Below the pieces are notes generated by a model. That model ran no database searches and was not told the DNA's origin. It was given only the letters and a program-made list of their open reading frames with translations. The position numbers and the translations under genes are program-made. A stretch of DNA of 64,000 nt from GWB1-39-12 sp964435575 (GTDB taxonomy: Bacteria; Patescibacteriota; Microgenomatia; UBA8517), in assembly GCA_964435575.1 (NCBI GenBank), contig CAYSZS010000001.1, positions 55,952-119,951 on the forward strand, in the 5' to 3' direction. Shown in pieces: positions 1 to 7,119 of the stretch. Within the stretch, counting starts at the first letter, position 1. Every line of letters begins with the position of its first letter.

Positions 1-652
1 TGAATATAAATCTTCCGAATTGGGCCATATTTGACGGAGCCTCATTGGGAGGAAGTTTTTCGTGGCCCATCTTCATATCATATTTGTACTTAGCATGTTC
101 TTTGTACTCGATACTTGCGTATTTTCCAATTTGATTCCAGTCTACCTCTTGTACTGCCAAAACTGCAGAAGGCTTTTCTTTTTCGTAGACATCGATTAAC
201 TGCTTGACTACGGGTATTTTTGACAAAGTTAGATCGTCGCCAAACATATATACAAAAGCTTCGTCGTCGTCAATAAGGTGGGAAACTGTTAATAGCGGAG
301 TTCCATTCCCATACGGCAGGTGTTTGTTTTGTCTGACGTAGGCAAAGTTAGCTATTTCCGGAAGATGTTTTATCTGTTCCAATAAAGCTCTTTTGCCGTT
401 TTTTTCCAAGATGTGCTCGAGCTCGACGTGTGTGTCAAAATGATCTTCCATTATGCCGTGGCCTGCTTGGGTTACTATTATTATGTCCTCGATGCCAGAA
501 TTAACACACTCGTCGACGACATGATGAATTATAGGCTTATCAATTATAGGAAACATCTGTTTGGGAACGTTTTTGCTTGCTGGAAGAAAGCGTGTGCCAT
601 AACCGGCGACAGCAATCACGGCCTTTTTAATTTTGGGGAAGTTCTTTTTCAC
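1..652 (-). CDS. galU: UTP--glucose-1-phosphate uridylyltransferase GalU (3' end outside window)
   Basis: Makes UDP-glucose from UTP and glucose-1-phosphate in the cytoplasm, the entry sugar nucleotide for surface glycans. The reverse strand reads without interruption for 217 codons. Near residues 15-31 it carries the nucleotidyltransferase signature AGYGTRFLPASKNVPKQM; family members usually have AAGLGTR, so the AVAGY variant is slightly unusual. This is followed by IDKPIIHHVVDECVNSGI and later the YMFGDD metal and nucleotide region. The start is a GTG at 652, chosen because it gives the usual short lead before the GxGTR loop and because a TATAAT box lies just upstream. The C-terminal part lies beyond base 1. 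The gene is divergent from the YkuK-like gene and close to the rml operon, consistent with sugar-nucleotide supply. The family call is secure; the fine substrate is inferred. Confidence 0.93.
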   Translation of the reverse strand, partial: MKKNFPKIKKAVIAVAGYGTRFLPASKNVPKQMFPIIDKPIIHHVVDECVNSGIEDIIIVTQAGHGIMEDHFDTHVELEHILEKNGKRALLEQIKHLPEIANFAYVRQNKHLPYGNGTPLLTVSHLIDDDEAFVYMFGDDLTLSKIPVVKQLIDVYEKEKPSAVLAVQEVDWNQIGKYASIEYKEHAKYKYDMKMGHEKLPPNEAPSNMAQFGRFIF

Positions 653-662
653 AAGTTGTAAA

Positions 663-668
663 ATTATA
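663..668 (-). promoter_or_regulatory. -10 box (TATAAT) of galU
   Basis: A perfect TATAAT on the minus strand ends 10 nt before the GTG start of galU. A transcript starting about 7 nt after the box would have a leader of only about 4 nt, with no room for a Shine-Dalgarno sequence. No convincing -35 was found. Confidence 0.6.
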
Positions 669-723
669 CCAAATGCGACACGAATATATAAGATTAATTC
701 GAAAGGGCGCATTCGGGCAGCAA

Positions 724-743
724 TTGCCAAAGGCAACTTTTTT
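724..743 (+). terminator. terminator-like hairpin (TTGCC-AAA-GGCAA then T-tract)
   Basis: A five-base-pair stem with a three-base loop is followed by C and six T, which looks like a small intrinsic terminator pointing rightward. It lies between two divergent genes, so there is no obvious upstream transcript for it to end; it may insulate the downstream promoter. The call rests on sequence shape only. Confidence 0.35.
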
Positions 744-754
744 CGCTATTCGTA

Positions 755-763
755 TGCTATAAT
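755..763 (+). promoter_or_regulatory. extended -10 promoter (TGCTATAAT) for the YkuK-like gene
   Basis: TGC directly precedes a perfect TATAAT, giving an extended -10. The box ends exactly 6 nt before the ATG at 770, which would put +1 on the A of the start codon. This also rules out the in-frame TTG at 764, which would lie upstream of the transcript. Confidence 0.72.
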
Positions 764-769
764 TTGAGC

Positions 770-1273
770 ATGAATAAGCAAAATGGAGAGTTTCATAGCC
801 CAACTAAGGGAGTAGTGACCAACTCGGACATGGTGTCACTGATATCTTCGTTTGTAGATGAAGAGCCTCACAGTTTCTATCGATTAGTTATAGGGACTGA
901 TAGCCAGACTAGGAAAAGTAACGGCGAAACCGAAATAGATTTTGTGACCGCTGTAATTGTCCATAGAATAGGAAGAGGAGCACGCTACTTTTGGAGAAAA
1001 GAAAAGCGAAATGGCCACCCCCCGGTTTTAAGAGATAAAATTTACACAGAGACTTTAATGAGCTTACAGACTGCTCAGGTAATTGTTCCTGAAATTAGAA
1101 AAGTTGTTTCTCCGGCAAAATACGACTTGGAAATCCACATTGATGTAGGACCATTGGGGCCTACAAGAGACATGATTAGAGAGGTTGTCGGAATGGTTAA
1201 TGGGAATGGTTATGTGGCAAAGACAAAACCGGATTCTTGGGGTGCTTCGAGTGTGGCAGACAAACACACTTAA
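770..1273 (+). CDS. YkuK-like (DUF458) ribonuclease H-fold protein
   Basis: Predicted 167-residue cytoplasmic protein resembling the YkuK/DUF458 family, which has an RNase H-like fold; no activity is firmly established for the family. Visible conserved points are the early VIGTDSQT motif, the FVTAVIVHRIGRGARYFWRK strand pair in the first half, the acidic IHIDVGPLGPTRDMI segment, and a C-terminal SWGASSVADKHT tail. The repeated acidic positions (GTDSQ, HIDVG) fit a metal-dependent nuclease fold. ATG 770 is preferred over TTG 764 because of the promoter position. It lies upstream of archease and RtcB on the same strand, so a role in RNA processing or repair is plausible but inferred. Confidence 0.8.
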   Translation: MNKQNGEFHSPTKGVVTNSDMVSLISSFVDEEPHSFYRLVIGTDSQTRKSNGETEIDFVTAVIVHRIGRGARYFWRKEKRNGHPPVLRDKIYTETLMSLQTAQVIVPEIRKVVSPAKYDLEIHIDVGPLGPTRDMIREVVGMVNGNGYVAKTKPDSWGASSVADKHT

Positions 1274-1300
1274 CCAATTTCTATAAAGTTGGAATAACTA

Positions 1301-1380
1301 AATTCCAAATGACAAGTTCCAAACAAATTTTAAAAATTTAGATTTAGAACTTCATTTGATATTTGATTTTTGAAATTTGG
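1301..1380. repeat. head-to-head heptamer filler repeat between genes
   Basis: The left arm (1301-1328) reads as period-7 units such as AATTCCA, AATGACA and AGTTCCA. The right arm, read on the minus strand from 1380, is again period-7 with AAATTTC-like units. Together they form an imperfect inverted repeat in the 117-base gap before archease. The same heptamer style occurs inside RtcB and several other proteins in the window. Confidence 0.6.
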
Positions 1381-1390
1381 ACTTTATCTC

Positions 1391-1825
1391 ATGAAATATA
1401 GATTTCTTCCAAATATCGCTACTGCTGATCTTGCTTTTGAAGCCTTCGGACGGGACTACAACGAACTTTTTGAAAATGCCGGACTTGCTCTGGAGTCTGC
1501 GATGGTTGATTTGATATCCTTAAAGGCTCGGGAAGTCAAGGAAATAAAGCTAGAAGGCGAAAATTTAGAGGCCCTACTCTCCTCATTTCTAGAAGAGCTT
1601 GTATTTATAAAAGATTCGGAACAGCTTTTGTTTAATAATATATTATGCGATGTAAAACAGATGGGTGGTGGAAGGTGGAGAGTGGACGCTAAGTTGGGTG
1701 GAGAGAAGATTGATAGAAAGAAACACAAATTAGGAGTTGATGTCAAAGCGGTCACAAAGCACCTTTTCAAAATCGAAGTACGTCCAGACAAGACCTATCA
1801 TTGCCAAGTTATTTTAGACGTTTAG
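1391..1825 (+). CDS. archease (RtcB-activating protein)
   Basis: Archease is a small protein that promotes guanylylation and turnover of the RtcB RNA ligase. The 144-residue product opens with MKYRFLPNIATADLAFEAFG, matching the usual archease start (Y-x-F-L-x-H-T-A-D), with Asn-Ile in place of the common His-Thr before ADLAFEAFG. It ends with GVDVKAVTKHLFKIE, where the family has VKAVTYH. The acidic residues of the archease metal site are thus partly recognisable (D17 in TADLAF, D in GVDVK). ATG 1391 gives the canonical start; an in-frame TTG at 1370 lies in filler repeat and is disfavoured. rtcB follows 80 nt later, the expected pairing, which strengthens both calls. Confidence 0.9.
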   Translation: MKYRFLPNIATADLAFEAFGRDYNELFENAGLALESAMVDLISLKAREVKEIKLEGENLEALLSSFLEELVFIKDSEQLLFNNILCDVKQMGGGRWRVDAKLGGEKIDRKKHKLGVDVKAVTKHLFKIEVRPDKTYHCQVILDV

Positions 1826-1891
1826 TTAATTCTATATTGCTATGTAGCGATGTATCAAATTGAACCTAAAAACCTGACGATTTATTGATGG

Positions 1892-1897
1892 TAAAAT
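1892..1897 (+). promoter_or_regulatory. possible -10 (TAAAAT) upstream of rtcB GTG start
   Basis: TAAAAT ends 8 nt before the GTG at 1906. No good -35 is visible. The position resembles other start-proximal boxes in the window, so rtcB may have its own leaderless transcript as well as read-through from archease. Confidence 0.35.
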
Positions 1898-1905
1898 AGA
1901 TTATT

Positions 1906-3366
1906 GTGGATGCAAAATTTCTTTCCGAGTTTAAGGAAATAGAAAAGGGGATTTGGGATCTTCCGAAAAGTTATAAGTTAGGCATGCGGGTTCCTCTTCG
2001 AATCGTTGCCACCGAAAAACTTCTGAAAGAAATGGATGACGGAGCCGTCCAGCAGGGTATAAACGTATCCCAGCTCCCCGGGATAGTTGGTGCTTCTTTA
2101 ATGATGCCTGATGCCCACTGGGGTTACGGCTTCCCAATCGGAGGCGTTGCCGCATTTGACCTTAAAACCGGAATTTTGTCACCGGGTGGAATTGGTTTCG
2201 ACATAAATTGTGGAATGAGATTACTGACGACGAATTTAACTGAAGAGGAAGTTCGGCCAAGGATTGTACAAATTGTAAATGAGCTTTTTGACGCAGTCCC
2301 GACCGGCGTGGGCGGTAGCGGAATTATAAGGTTGTCCAAAAAAGAGTTTAAAGATGTGATGGTTAAGGGAGCGGCGTGGGCAGTTGAAAAAGGGCTTGGC
2401 TGGAAAGAAGACGTGCTACATATTGAGGAGGAAGGTAGTATCAAGGAAGCAGATCCGGAAGCTGTATCCGACCGCGCAATAGCACGGGGTATAAATCAAT
2501 TGGGAACTCTCGGAAGCGGTAATCATTATTTAGAAGTACAGAAAGTTGAAACAATATTTGACCAGAATTTAGCTGATGAGCTGGGTATCTTACAAAGAGG
2601 CCAAGTCGTTGTCATGATTCATTGTGGGAGTCGTGGATTCGGACACCAGGTTGGGACAGATTATCTAAACACTTTTGAGCCTGCTATGAAAAAGTACGCA
2701 ATCATAGTACCCGATAGACAACTTGCTTGTATGCCAATTAGTTCCCCCGAAGGCAAAGAGTATTTTGCTGCAATGGCAGCTGCTGCTAATAATGCTTTTT
2801 GCAATCGCCAAGTAATCGCCCATAAAGTCCGCGAAGTTTTTGCCCATGTTTTTGGAAAATCCGCCGAAGACTTGGAAATGGATTTGGTCTATGATGTAGC
2901 ACATAATATAGCCAAAGTGGAAAAATTCCAAATCCCGAATTCCAAATCCCAAATAAATTCAATATCTAAAAAATCAAAAACGAAAACGGTGGAGGTAATG
3001 GTGCACCGTAAAGGTGCTTCTAGAAGCTACCCAAACCAGCCTGTGATATTGGGTGGTTCGATGGAAACAGGGTCGTATCTTTTAATGGGCACAGAGGGCG
3101 CAATGCAGAAAACATTTGGTTCGACAGCGCACGGTTCGGGTCGTACAATGAGTAGAACACAAGCCAAGAGAGAGGTGCGAGGGGAGGATCTGCAAAAGAA
3201 GATGAAAAAACATGGGATTTATGTCAAATCAGCCTCATTTTCGGGACTTGCTGAAGAAGCGGGCTTTGCATATAAAGACATCAACGAAGTCGTAACCGCA
3301 CTCTCTACAGCCGACACCTCCCAACCGGTTGCTTCTTTTAAACCCTTGGGGAATATAAAAGGTTGA
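1906..3366 (+). CDS. rtcB: RNA-splicing ligase RtcB
   Basis: A GTP- and Mn-dependent ligase joining RNA 3'-phosphate or 2',3'-cyclic phosphate ends to 5'-OH ends. Strong motifs: MPDAHWGYGFPIGG at about residues 67-80, GIGFDINCGMR at 95-105 with metal-ligand Cys102, LGTLGSGNHYLEVQ, HCGSRGFGHQ, and AHGSGRTMSR, which holds the guanylylated His. Its 486 residues are close to the usual length. Between YDVAHNIAKVE and VMVHRKGASRS (about residues 340-362) sits a Lys/Ser/Gln-rich segment encoded by a period-7 DNA repeat, where homologues have a short loop. The start is GTG 1906, as no earlier in-frame start fits. Archease is immediately upstream, so the two probably act together in tRNA or RNA repair. 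Confidence 0.96.
   Translation: MDAKFLSEFKEIEKGIWDLPKSYKLGMRVPLRIVATEKLLKEMDDGAVQQGINVSQLPGIVGASLMMPDAHWGYGFPIGGVAAFDLKTGILSPGGIGFDINCGMRLLTTNLTEEEVRPRIVQIVNELFDAVPTGVGGSGIIRLSKKEFKDVMVKGAAWAVEKGLGWKEDVLHIEEEGSIKEADPEAVSDRAIARGINQLGTLGSGNHYLEVQKVETIFDQNLADELGILQRGQVVVMIHCGSRGFGHQVGTDYLNTFEPAMKKYAIIVPDRQLACMPISSPEGKEYFAAMAAAANNAFCNRQVIAHKVREVFAHVFGKSAEDLEMDLVYDVAHNIAKVEKFQIPNSKSQINSISKKSKTKTVEVMVHRKGASRSYPNQPVILGGSMETGSYLLMGTEGAMQKTFGSTAHGSGRTMSRTQAKREVRGEDLQKKMKKHGIYVKSASFSGLAEEAGFAYKDINEVVTALSTADTSQPVASFKPLGNIKG
2924..2951 (+). repeat. in-frame heptamer repeat inside rtcB
   Basis: Four consecutive 7-base units of form AATYCCR (AATTCCA, AATCCCG, AATTCCA, AATCCCA) are translated as part of RtcB without disturbing the frame. 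They run on into A-rich sequence up to about 2990. The DNA motif matches the intergenic tract at 1301-1328. Confidence 0.75.
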
Positions 3367-3392
3367 TTAATTAGAATCGCGCATATTTAAGG

Positions 3393-3611
3393 TTAACTGT
3401 CGGCCTGATTGGTTATTTCTAAAGTCGAATCTGCCGGAGTACTCGCACGAGGATATATGTCTAGAGTTTCTTCGGTTGCTGGGTTGTTCGGATCGCCCGG
3501 TAATCCCATTTCCTTCCACATCCTTTCGCGGAGTGTTAACTCCGGTGGCTTATTGCTTAGTATTACCGGCCTGTAATCGTTTCCCGGATTATCGTGTTCA
3601 GACAATTTCAT
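3393..3611 (-). CDS. small hypothetical protein, 72 aa
   Basis: I do not recognise this protein. It is hydrophilic, rich in Pro, Asp, Glu and Asn, with no membrane segment and no cysteine; the centre reads LTLRERMWKEMGLPGDPNN, which could form a short helix followed by a flexible tail. The frame is open from ATG 3611 to 3393 and fills the gap between rtcB and rmlA on the opposite strand. A TATTAT box (3621-3626, minus) ends 9 nt before the ATG, in keeping with other genes here, which supports it being real. Homology was not testable. Confidence 0.5.
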   Translation of the reverse strand: MKLSEHDNPGNDYRPVILSNKPPELTLRERMWKEMGLPGDPNNPATEETLDIYPRASTPADSTLEITNQADS

Positions 3612-3642
3612 AGTAGATGTATAATATTACAAATGTAGGGTT

Positions 3643-3672
3643 TTGACTATAGTTTGGGGAATTTGCTATCAT
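3643..3672 (+). promoter_or_regulatory. promoter of the rml operon (TTGACT-18-TATCAT)
   Basis: TTGACT at 3643-3648 and TATCAT at 3667-3672 are separated by 18 bp. The start ATG at 3682 lies 9 nt after the -10, so the leader would be about 3 nt. The in-frame TTG inside the -35 cannot be the start. Confidence 0.7.
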
Positions 3673-3681
3673 GCAAACATA

Positions 3682-4458
3682 ATGAAAGGAGTTGTTCTTG
3701 CGGGGGGCTTGGGGACTCGGATGTATCCCCTGACTTATGCTACTAACAAACATCTTCTACCAGTCTTCGATAAGCCGATGATTTTTTTTCCAATTCTGAC
3801 GCTTGTACAGGCTGGAGTTAAAGAGATTTTAGTTGTCACTTCTGGTCCTCACTCCGGACACTTCATAAGCGTTTTAAAAAATGGCAAAGAGCTTGGCGTA
3901 AAACATATAGAGTACGCATATCAGGAAAATCCTTCTGGCGGAATTGCAGATGCACTTTCCTTGGCCGAGGACTTCGCAGACGGGGGGCCGGTAACTGTTA
4001 TATTGGGCGATAATACGACTGATTCAGATATACGTTCTTCTGTTTCAAAATTTAAAAAGGGTGCACTTATTTTTTTGAAAAAAGTTCCTTACCCCGAAAG
4101 ATTCGGGGTTCCCCGTTTTGACAAGAGCGATGTTAGAAAGATTGTAGAGATAATTGAGAAGCCTCAAAAGCCTCCCTCACAGTATGCAGTCACGGGCCTC
4201 TATATTTATGACAACAAGGTTTTCGACTACATTAAAAAACTGAAACCTTCAGGAAGAGGAGAATTAGAGATAACTGATGTAAATAACCGCTATTTGAATG
4301 AAGGTGAGTTAGAATGGGCCGAACTTAAGGGATACTGGCTAGACGCGGGTACTTTCGAATCTTTATTATTGGCAAACCTTTTTTGGGCCAAGAAATCTGG
4401 TAATAGCAAGTTGGAAGAATTGTTGAAGTACATAAAGAAAAAAAGGATGGAATTATGA
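3682..4458 (+). CDS. rmlA: glucose-1-phosphate thymidylyltransferase RmlA-like
   Basis: Makes dTDP-glucose, the first step of dTDP-L-rhamnose synthesis. The N-terminus MKGVVLAGGLGTRMYPLTYATNK is the classical nucleotidyltransferase loop, followed by LLPVFDKPMIFFPI, YAYQENPSGGIADAL and the metal-binding VILGDN; VTGLYIYDNKVF and GRGELEITDVNNRYL close the sugar site. At 258 residues it is shorter than E. coli RmlA (about 290), matching the short RmlA type. ATG 3682 is placed by the GxGTR loop and the promoter. It overlaps rmlB by ATGA. The substrate could in principle be another dNDP-sugar, but the rmlBCD neighbours make dTDP-glucose by far the most likely. Confidence 0.93.
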   Translation: MKGVVLAGGLGTRMYPLTYATNKHLLPVFDKPMIFFPILTLVQAGVKEILVVTSGPHSGHFISVLKNGKELGVKHIEYAYQENPSGGIADALSLAEDFADGGPVTVILGDNTTDSDIRSSVSKFKKGALIFLKKVPYPERFGVPRFDKSDVRKIVEIIEKPQKPPSQYAVTGLYIYDNKVFDYIKKLKPSGRGELEITDVNNRYLNEGELEWAELKGYWLDAGTFESLLLANLFWAKKSGNSKLEELLKYIKKKRMEL

Positions 4459-5462
4459 AGCTTCTTGTAACTGGGGGAGCAGGATTTATAGGTAGTAATT
4501 TTATAAGATATTGGTTAAAGAAATACCTTAAGGATAAAATTGTAAATCTGGATAAGTTAACATACGCAGGCCATCTTTCTTCGACCAAAGATTTTGCAGA
4601 CAATCCTAACTATACATTTATTAAAGGTGATATTTGTGATGTAAAGGTGGTCGAGGGGGCCATGAAAGGCGTTGACTATGTAGTTCATTTTGCCGCAGAG
4701 AGCCATGTCGATCGTTCGATAATCGATCCTACAGTTTTTGTAAGAACAAATGTATTAGGGACGAATGTATTACTCGAAGTTGCGCTGAAGAAAAACGTCA
4801 AAAGATTTCATTTAGTATCGACTGATGAAGTTTTCGGATCTCTTCTTCTGAATAGCAAGGAAAAGTTTAGCGAAAAGACGATTTATTCACCCAGAAGCGC
4901 TTACGCAGCCTCGAAAGCAGCGGCAGACCACCTAGTTAGAGCTTACTTTATAACATACGGTCTTCCAGGAACCATCACAAATACCTCTAATAATTTTGGT
5001 CCCTTTCAGGATCCTGAAAAATTCCTACCACGGATGATCACTAATCTAGTTGACAACAAAAAGCTTCCGATTTATGGCGATGGAAAGAACGTCAGGGATT
5101 GGATTTATGTTGAGGATCATGTAAGGGCAATTGATATGGTTTTAAAAAAAGGCAAAATTGGCGAAACATATATAGTCGGTGGCATGACTAACGACATAAA
5201 TAACTTGGAAGTAGCGAGAAAACTATTGAAAATATTTGGCAAGGATAAAACTTATTTAAAATTTGTTAAGGATAGGTCCGGCCATGATAGAAGATATACT
5301 ATAGATTGGAGTAAAATAAGGCGAGAATTAGACTGGAAGCCAAAGTACGATTTTGATATATGGCTTGCAAAAACTGTAGAATGGTATAGAGAGAACGATT
5401 GGTGGTGGAGACCGTTCAAGAAAAAGGCGGAAGAATTATATGAAAAAACTGGACAAAAATAG
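4455..5462 (+). CDS. rmlB: dTDP-glucose 4,6-dehydratase RmlB
   Basis: Second enzyme of dTDP-rhamnose synthesis, an extended short-chain dehydrogenase. The Rossmann motif TGGAGFIGSNFIR is at the N-terminus. HFAAESHVDRSI, LVSTDEVFG and the catalytic YAASK (Tyr-x3-Lys) follow, then NTSNNFGPFQDPEKFLPRMI and NVRDWIYVEDHVRAI, all hallmarks of the RmlB family. The length (335 aa) is normal. Start ATG 4455 overlaps the rmlA stop as ATGA, indicating translational coupling. SPRSAYAASK carries one to two residues more than the usual SPYSASK. Confidence 0.96.
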   Translation: MKLLVTGGAGFIGSNFIRYWLKKYLKDKIVNLDKLTYAGHLSSTKDFADNPNYTFIKGDICDVKVVEGAMKGVDYVVHFAAESHVDRSIIDPTVFVRTNVLGTNVLLEVALKKNVKRFHLVSTDEVFGSLLLNSKEKFSEKTIYSPRSAYAASKAAADHLVRAYFITYGLPGTITNTSNNFGPFQDPEKFLPRMITNLVDNKKLPIYGDGKNVRDWIYVEDHVRAIDMVLKKGKIGETYIVGGMTNDINNLEVARKLLKIFGKDKTYLKFVKDRSGHDRRYTIDWSKIRRELDWKPKYDFDIWLAKTVEWYRENDWWWRPFKKKAEELYEKTGQK

Positions 5463-5466
5463 ACGG

Positions 5467-5475
5467 TGATATAGT
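5467..5475 (+). promoter_or_regulatory. possible internal extended -10 (TGATATAGT) before rmlC
   Basis: TGA precedes TATAGT 12 nt upstream of the rmlC ATG, in the only 25-nt gap within the rml operon. It could provide a secondary start; evidence is weak and no good -35 is visible. Confidence 0.3.
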
Positions 5476-5487
5476 AATAATTTTATT

Positions 5488-6048
5488 ATGAAAACATTTA
5501 AAAAAGGGAAAGATGTGCAAGACGTTTCTTATGTTTCCGTTGAATGGCTTAAAAGACAAAAATTTCAAATTCAGAACATATATAAACCACCCACAATAAA
5601 GGGAGTTATTTTGAGGGAGTTAAATCCAATACCGGACGGAAGAGGAGACATAATTGAACTTTGGAGTGAACCGTGGATTGAGAGTAATGATCTTGTTTAT
5701 CCCACACATTGTTATCAGAGTGCAACGGATTATGGAGTTACTAAGTGTTGGCATTTACACTCGATCCATACGGATCAAATGACTGTGACAAGGGGCAAAA
5801 TACAAATAGTAATGGTTGATATACGAAAAAATTCGGAAACCTTTGGCCACGTAAACTCGGTTTTTATCGGCTTCGAGAAGCCGCGCCTTCTTAAAATTCC
5901 ACCTGGAATCATGCATGGATGGAAATGCTTATCAATACCAGAAGTATTAGTAGTAAATTTCCAGTCTCATATATTTGACGCAAGAGATGAGTACAAATTT
6001 CCGTGGAACTGTGTGTTAGAGGAAGTTTGGGAACCGAAAAATGGGTAG
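5488..6048 (+). CDS. rmlC: dTDP-4-dehydrorhamnose 3,5-epimerase-like RmlC cupin
   Basis: Epimerises dTDP-4-keto-6-deoxyglucose to the L-rhamno configuration. The cupin core is visible: CYQSATDYGVTKCWHLHSIHTDQM carries the active-site His cluster, then RGKIQIVMVDIRKNSETFG, and KPRLLKIPPGIMHGWKCLS, which matches the family PxGxxHG turn. DEYKFPWN stands where RmlC has YRIPWDD. The 186-residue length is typical. An N-terminal extension of about 35 residues precedes the cupin. Third gene of rmlABCD; rmlD starts 3 nt after its stop. The sequence is divergent from E. coli RmlC, but the operon position makes the role firm. Confidence 0.9.
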   Translation: MKTFKKGKDVQDVSYVSVEWLKRQKFQIQNIYKPPTIKGVILRELNPIPDGRGDIIELWSEPWIESNDLVYPTHCYQSATDYGVTKCWHLHSIHTDQMTVTRGKIQIVMVDIRKNSETFGHVNSVFIGFEKPRLLKIPPGIMHGWKCLSIPEVLVVNFQSHIFDARDEYKFPWNCVLEEVWEPKNG

Positions 6049-6051
6049 GTT

Positions 6052-6969
6052 ATGAAAAATTTAATATTAGTTACGGGTTCGGAAGGGTTAGTTGGCTCGA
6101 GATTTGTGGAGATTTCACAGAGGAAAAACTTTTTACATCTGCCGAAAGAGGTTGAACTTGATATTACAGATAAATCCGAGATAAAGGCGGTAATAGAAAG
6201 TTATAATTTCAGTGCCGTTGTTAATTTTGCCGCCTTCACAAATGTGGGAAAAGCCGAGGAAGAGAAAGATGACAAAGAGGGAGATTGTTGGCAGGTTAAC
6301 GTTGAAGGAGTAAGAAATTTCACTGAAGCTATAAAACCCCACAAAGAGCGTATACATTTTATTCAGATTTCAACAGATATGGTTTTTCCGGGAAGCTTGG
6401 AGGATCCCGGAGCTTATGAAGAAACCCACCCTCCTGAATCCGATTCCTCAAAACTGAATTGGTACGGTTTCACAAAGAGCGAGGCAGAAAGGGTTGTGGG
6501 TGATGTTTTGGGTAATTCAGGAACGATCCTACGAATAATTTATCCGGTCAGGGCTCGTTTTGAAGCTAAATTGGATTATTTGAGAAAGTTCCTTAAGCTA
6601 TATGATGCGGGAAAACTTTATCCGGTGTTTTCCGATCAGCAAATTTCCATAACTTACATCGACGAGGCTTGCCATGCGATAGACAAAATTATTATTGAGG
6701 GACATAAGGGAATATTCCACGCCAGCTCATCGGATATAACTACTCCGTATGAGCTAGTTACTTATTTACTTGATAAAACTCGCGGGGTGAAAGATGCCCC
6801 GAAGGCTATTTCTTTAGAGGAACATTTGACTAAGACAGGTAGTTCTTTATATCGTTATCCTAAGTTTGGTGGATTAAAAGTTGATATAACAGAGGCTAAA
6901 TTAGGAATTAAATTTAGCACCTGGAAAGAGATCGTTGATAAGCTCATTTCGCAGGGAATTGGGAAATGA
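6052..6969 (+). CDS. rmlD: dTDP-4-dehydrorhamnose reductase RmlD-like
   Basis: NAD(P)H-dependent reductase giving dTDP-L-rhamnose, the last step of the pathway. An SDR fold starts with ILVTGSEGLVGSRF; next come the LDITDKSEI segment typical of RmlD, VVNFAAFTNVGKAE, QISTDMVFPGS, and the catalytic WYGFTKSEAE with Tyr-x3-Lys. The 305-residue length is typical. The start ATG 6052 is 3 nt after rmlC. The operon ends here: a new promoter lies 20-50 nt downstream. Confidence 0.93.
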   Translation: MKNLILVTGSEGLVGSRFVEISQRKNFLHLPKEVELDITDKSEIKAVIESYNFSAVVNFAAFTNVGKAEEEKDDKEGDCWQVNVEGVRNFTEAIKPHKERIHFIQISTDMVFPGSLEDPGAYEETHPPESDSSKLNWYGFTKSEAERVVGDVLGNSGTILRIIYPVRARFEAKLDYLRKFLKLYDAGKLYPVFSDQQISITYIDEACHAIDKIIIEGHKGIFHASSSDITTPYELVTYLLDKTRGVKDAPKAISLEEHLTKTGSSLYRYPKFGGLKVDITEAKLGIKFSTWKEIVDKLISQGIGK

Positions 6970-6989
6970 CACTTCAAAAAATAGTAGTT

Positions 6990-7018
6990 TTGAGCCTCGA
7001 TTAGTCTTATAGTATAAT
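6990..7018 (+). promoter_or_regulatory. sigma70-type promoter TTGAGC-17-TATAAT
   Basis: TTGAGC at 6990-6995 and a perfect TATAAT at 7013-7018 have ideal 17-bp spacing. This is one of the best promoters in the window and would drive the glycosyltransferase operon from about 7025. Unlike the others it is about 100 nt from the start codon, with a nested palindrome in between. Confidence 0.75.
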
Positions 7019-7040
7019 ACTTCAATCTAAAGAATTTTCT

Positions 7041-7116
7041 GTCCAGCCTGCCGGAGACCATACGGTACCCGACTTGCCAGATACCGTTTGGTATCTGGCT
7101 TGCCACCAAGGCTGGA
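7041..7116. repeat. nested palindromic microrepeat in the leader of the GT2-GT4 gene
   Basis: Outer arms TCCAGCCT and AGGCTGGA enclose an inner perfect hairpin CCAGATACC-GTTT-GGTATCTGG. Its GCCTGCCGG core resembles the LPAGRQ-encoding palindrome at 36115 and the intergenic one at 19766. The element is free of stop codons in the frame of the downstream gene. Confidence 0.65.
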
Positions 7117-7119
7117 TTT

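Noticed and set aside
413..661. Open frame of 82 codons on the plus strand
   Set aside because: It lies entirely antisense to galU, whose reverse-strand protein has clear family motifs.
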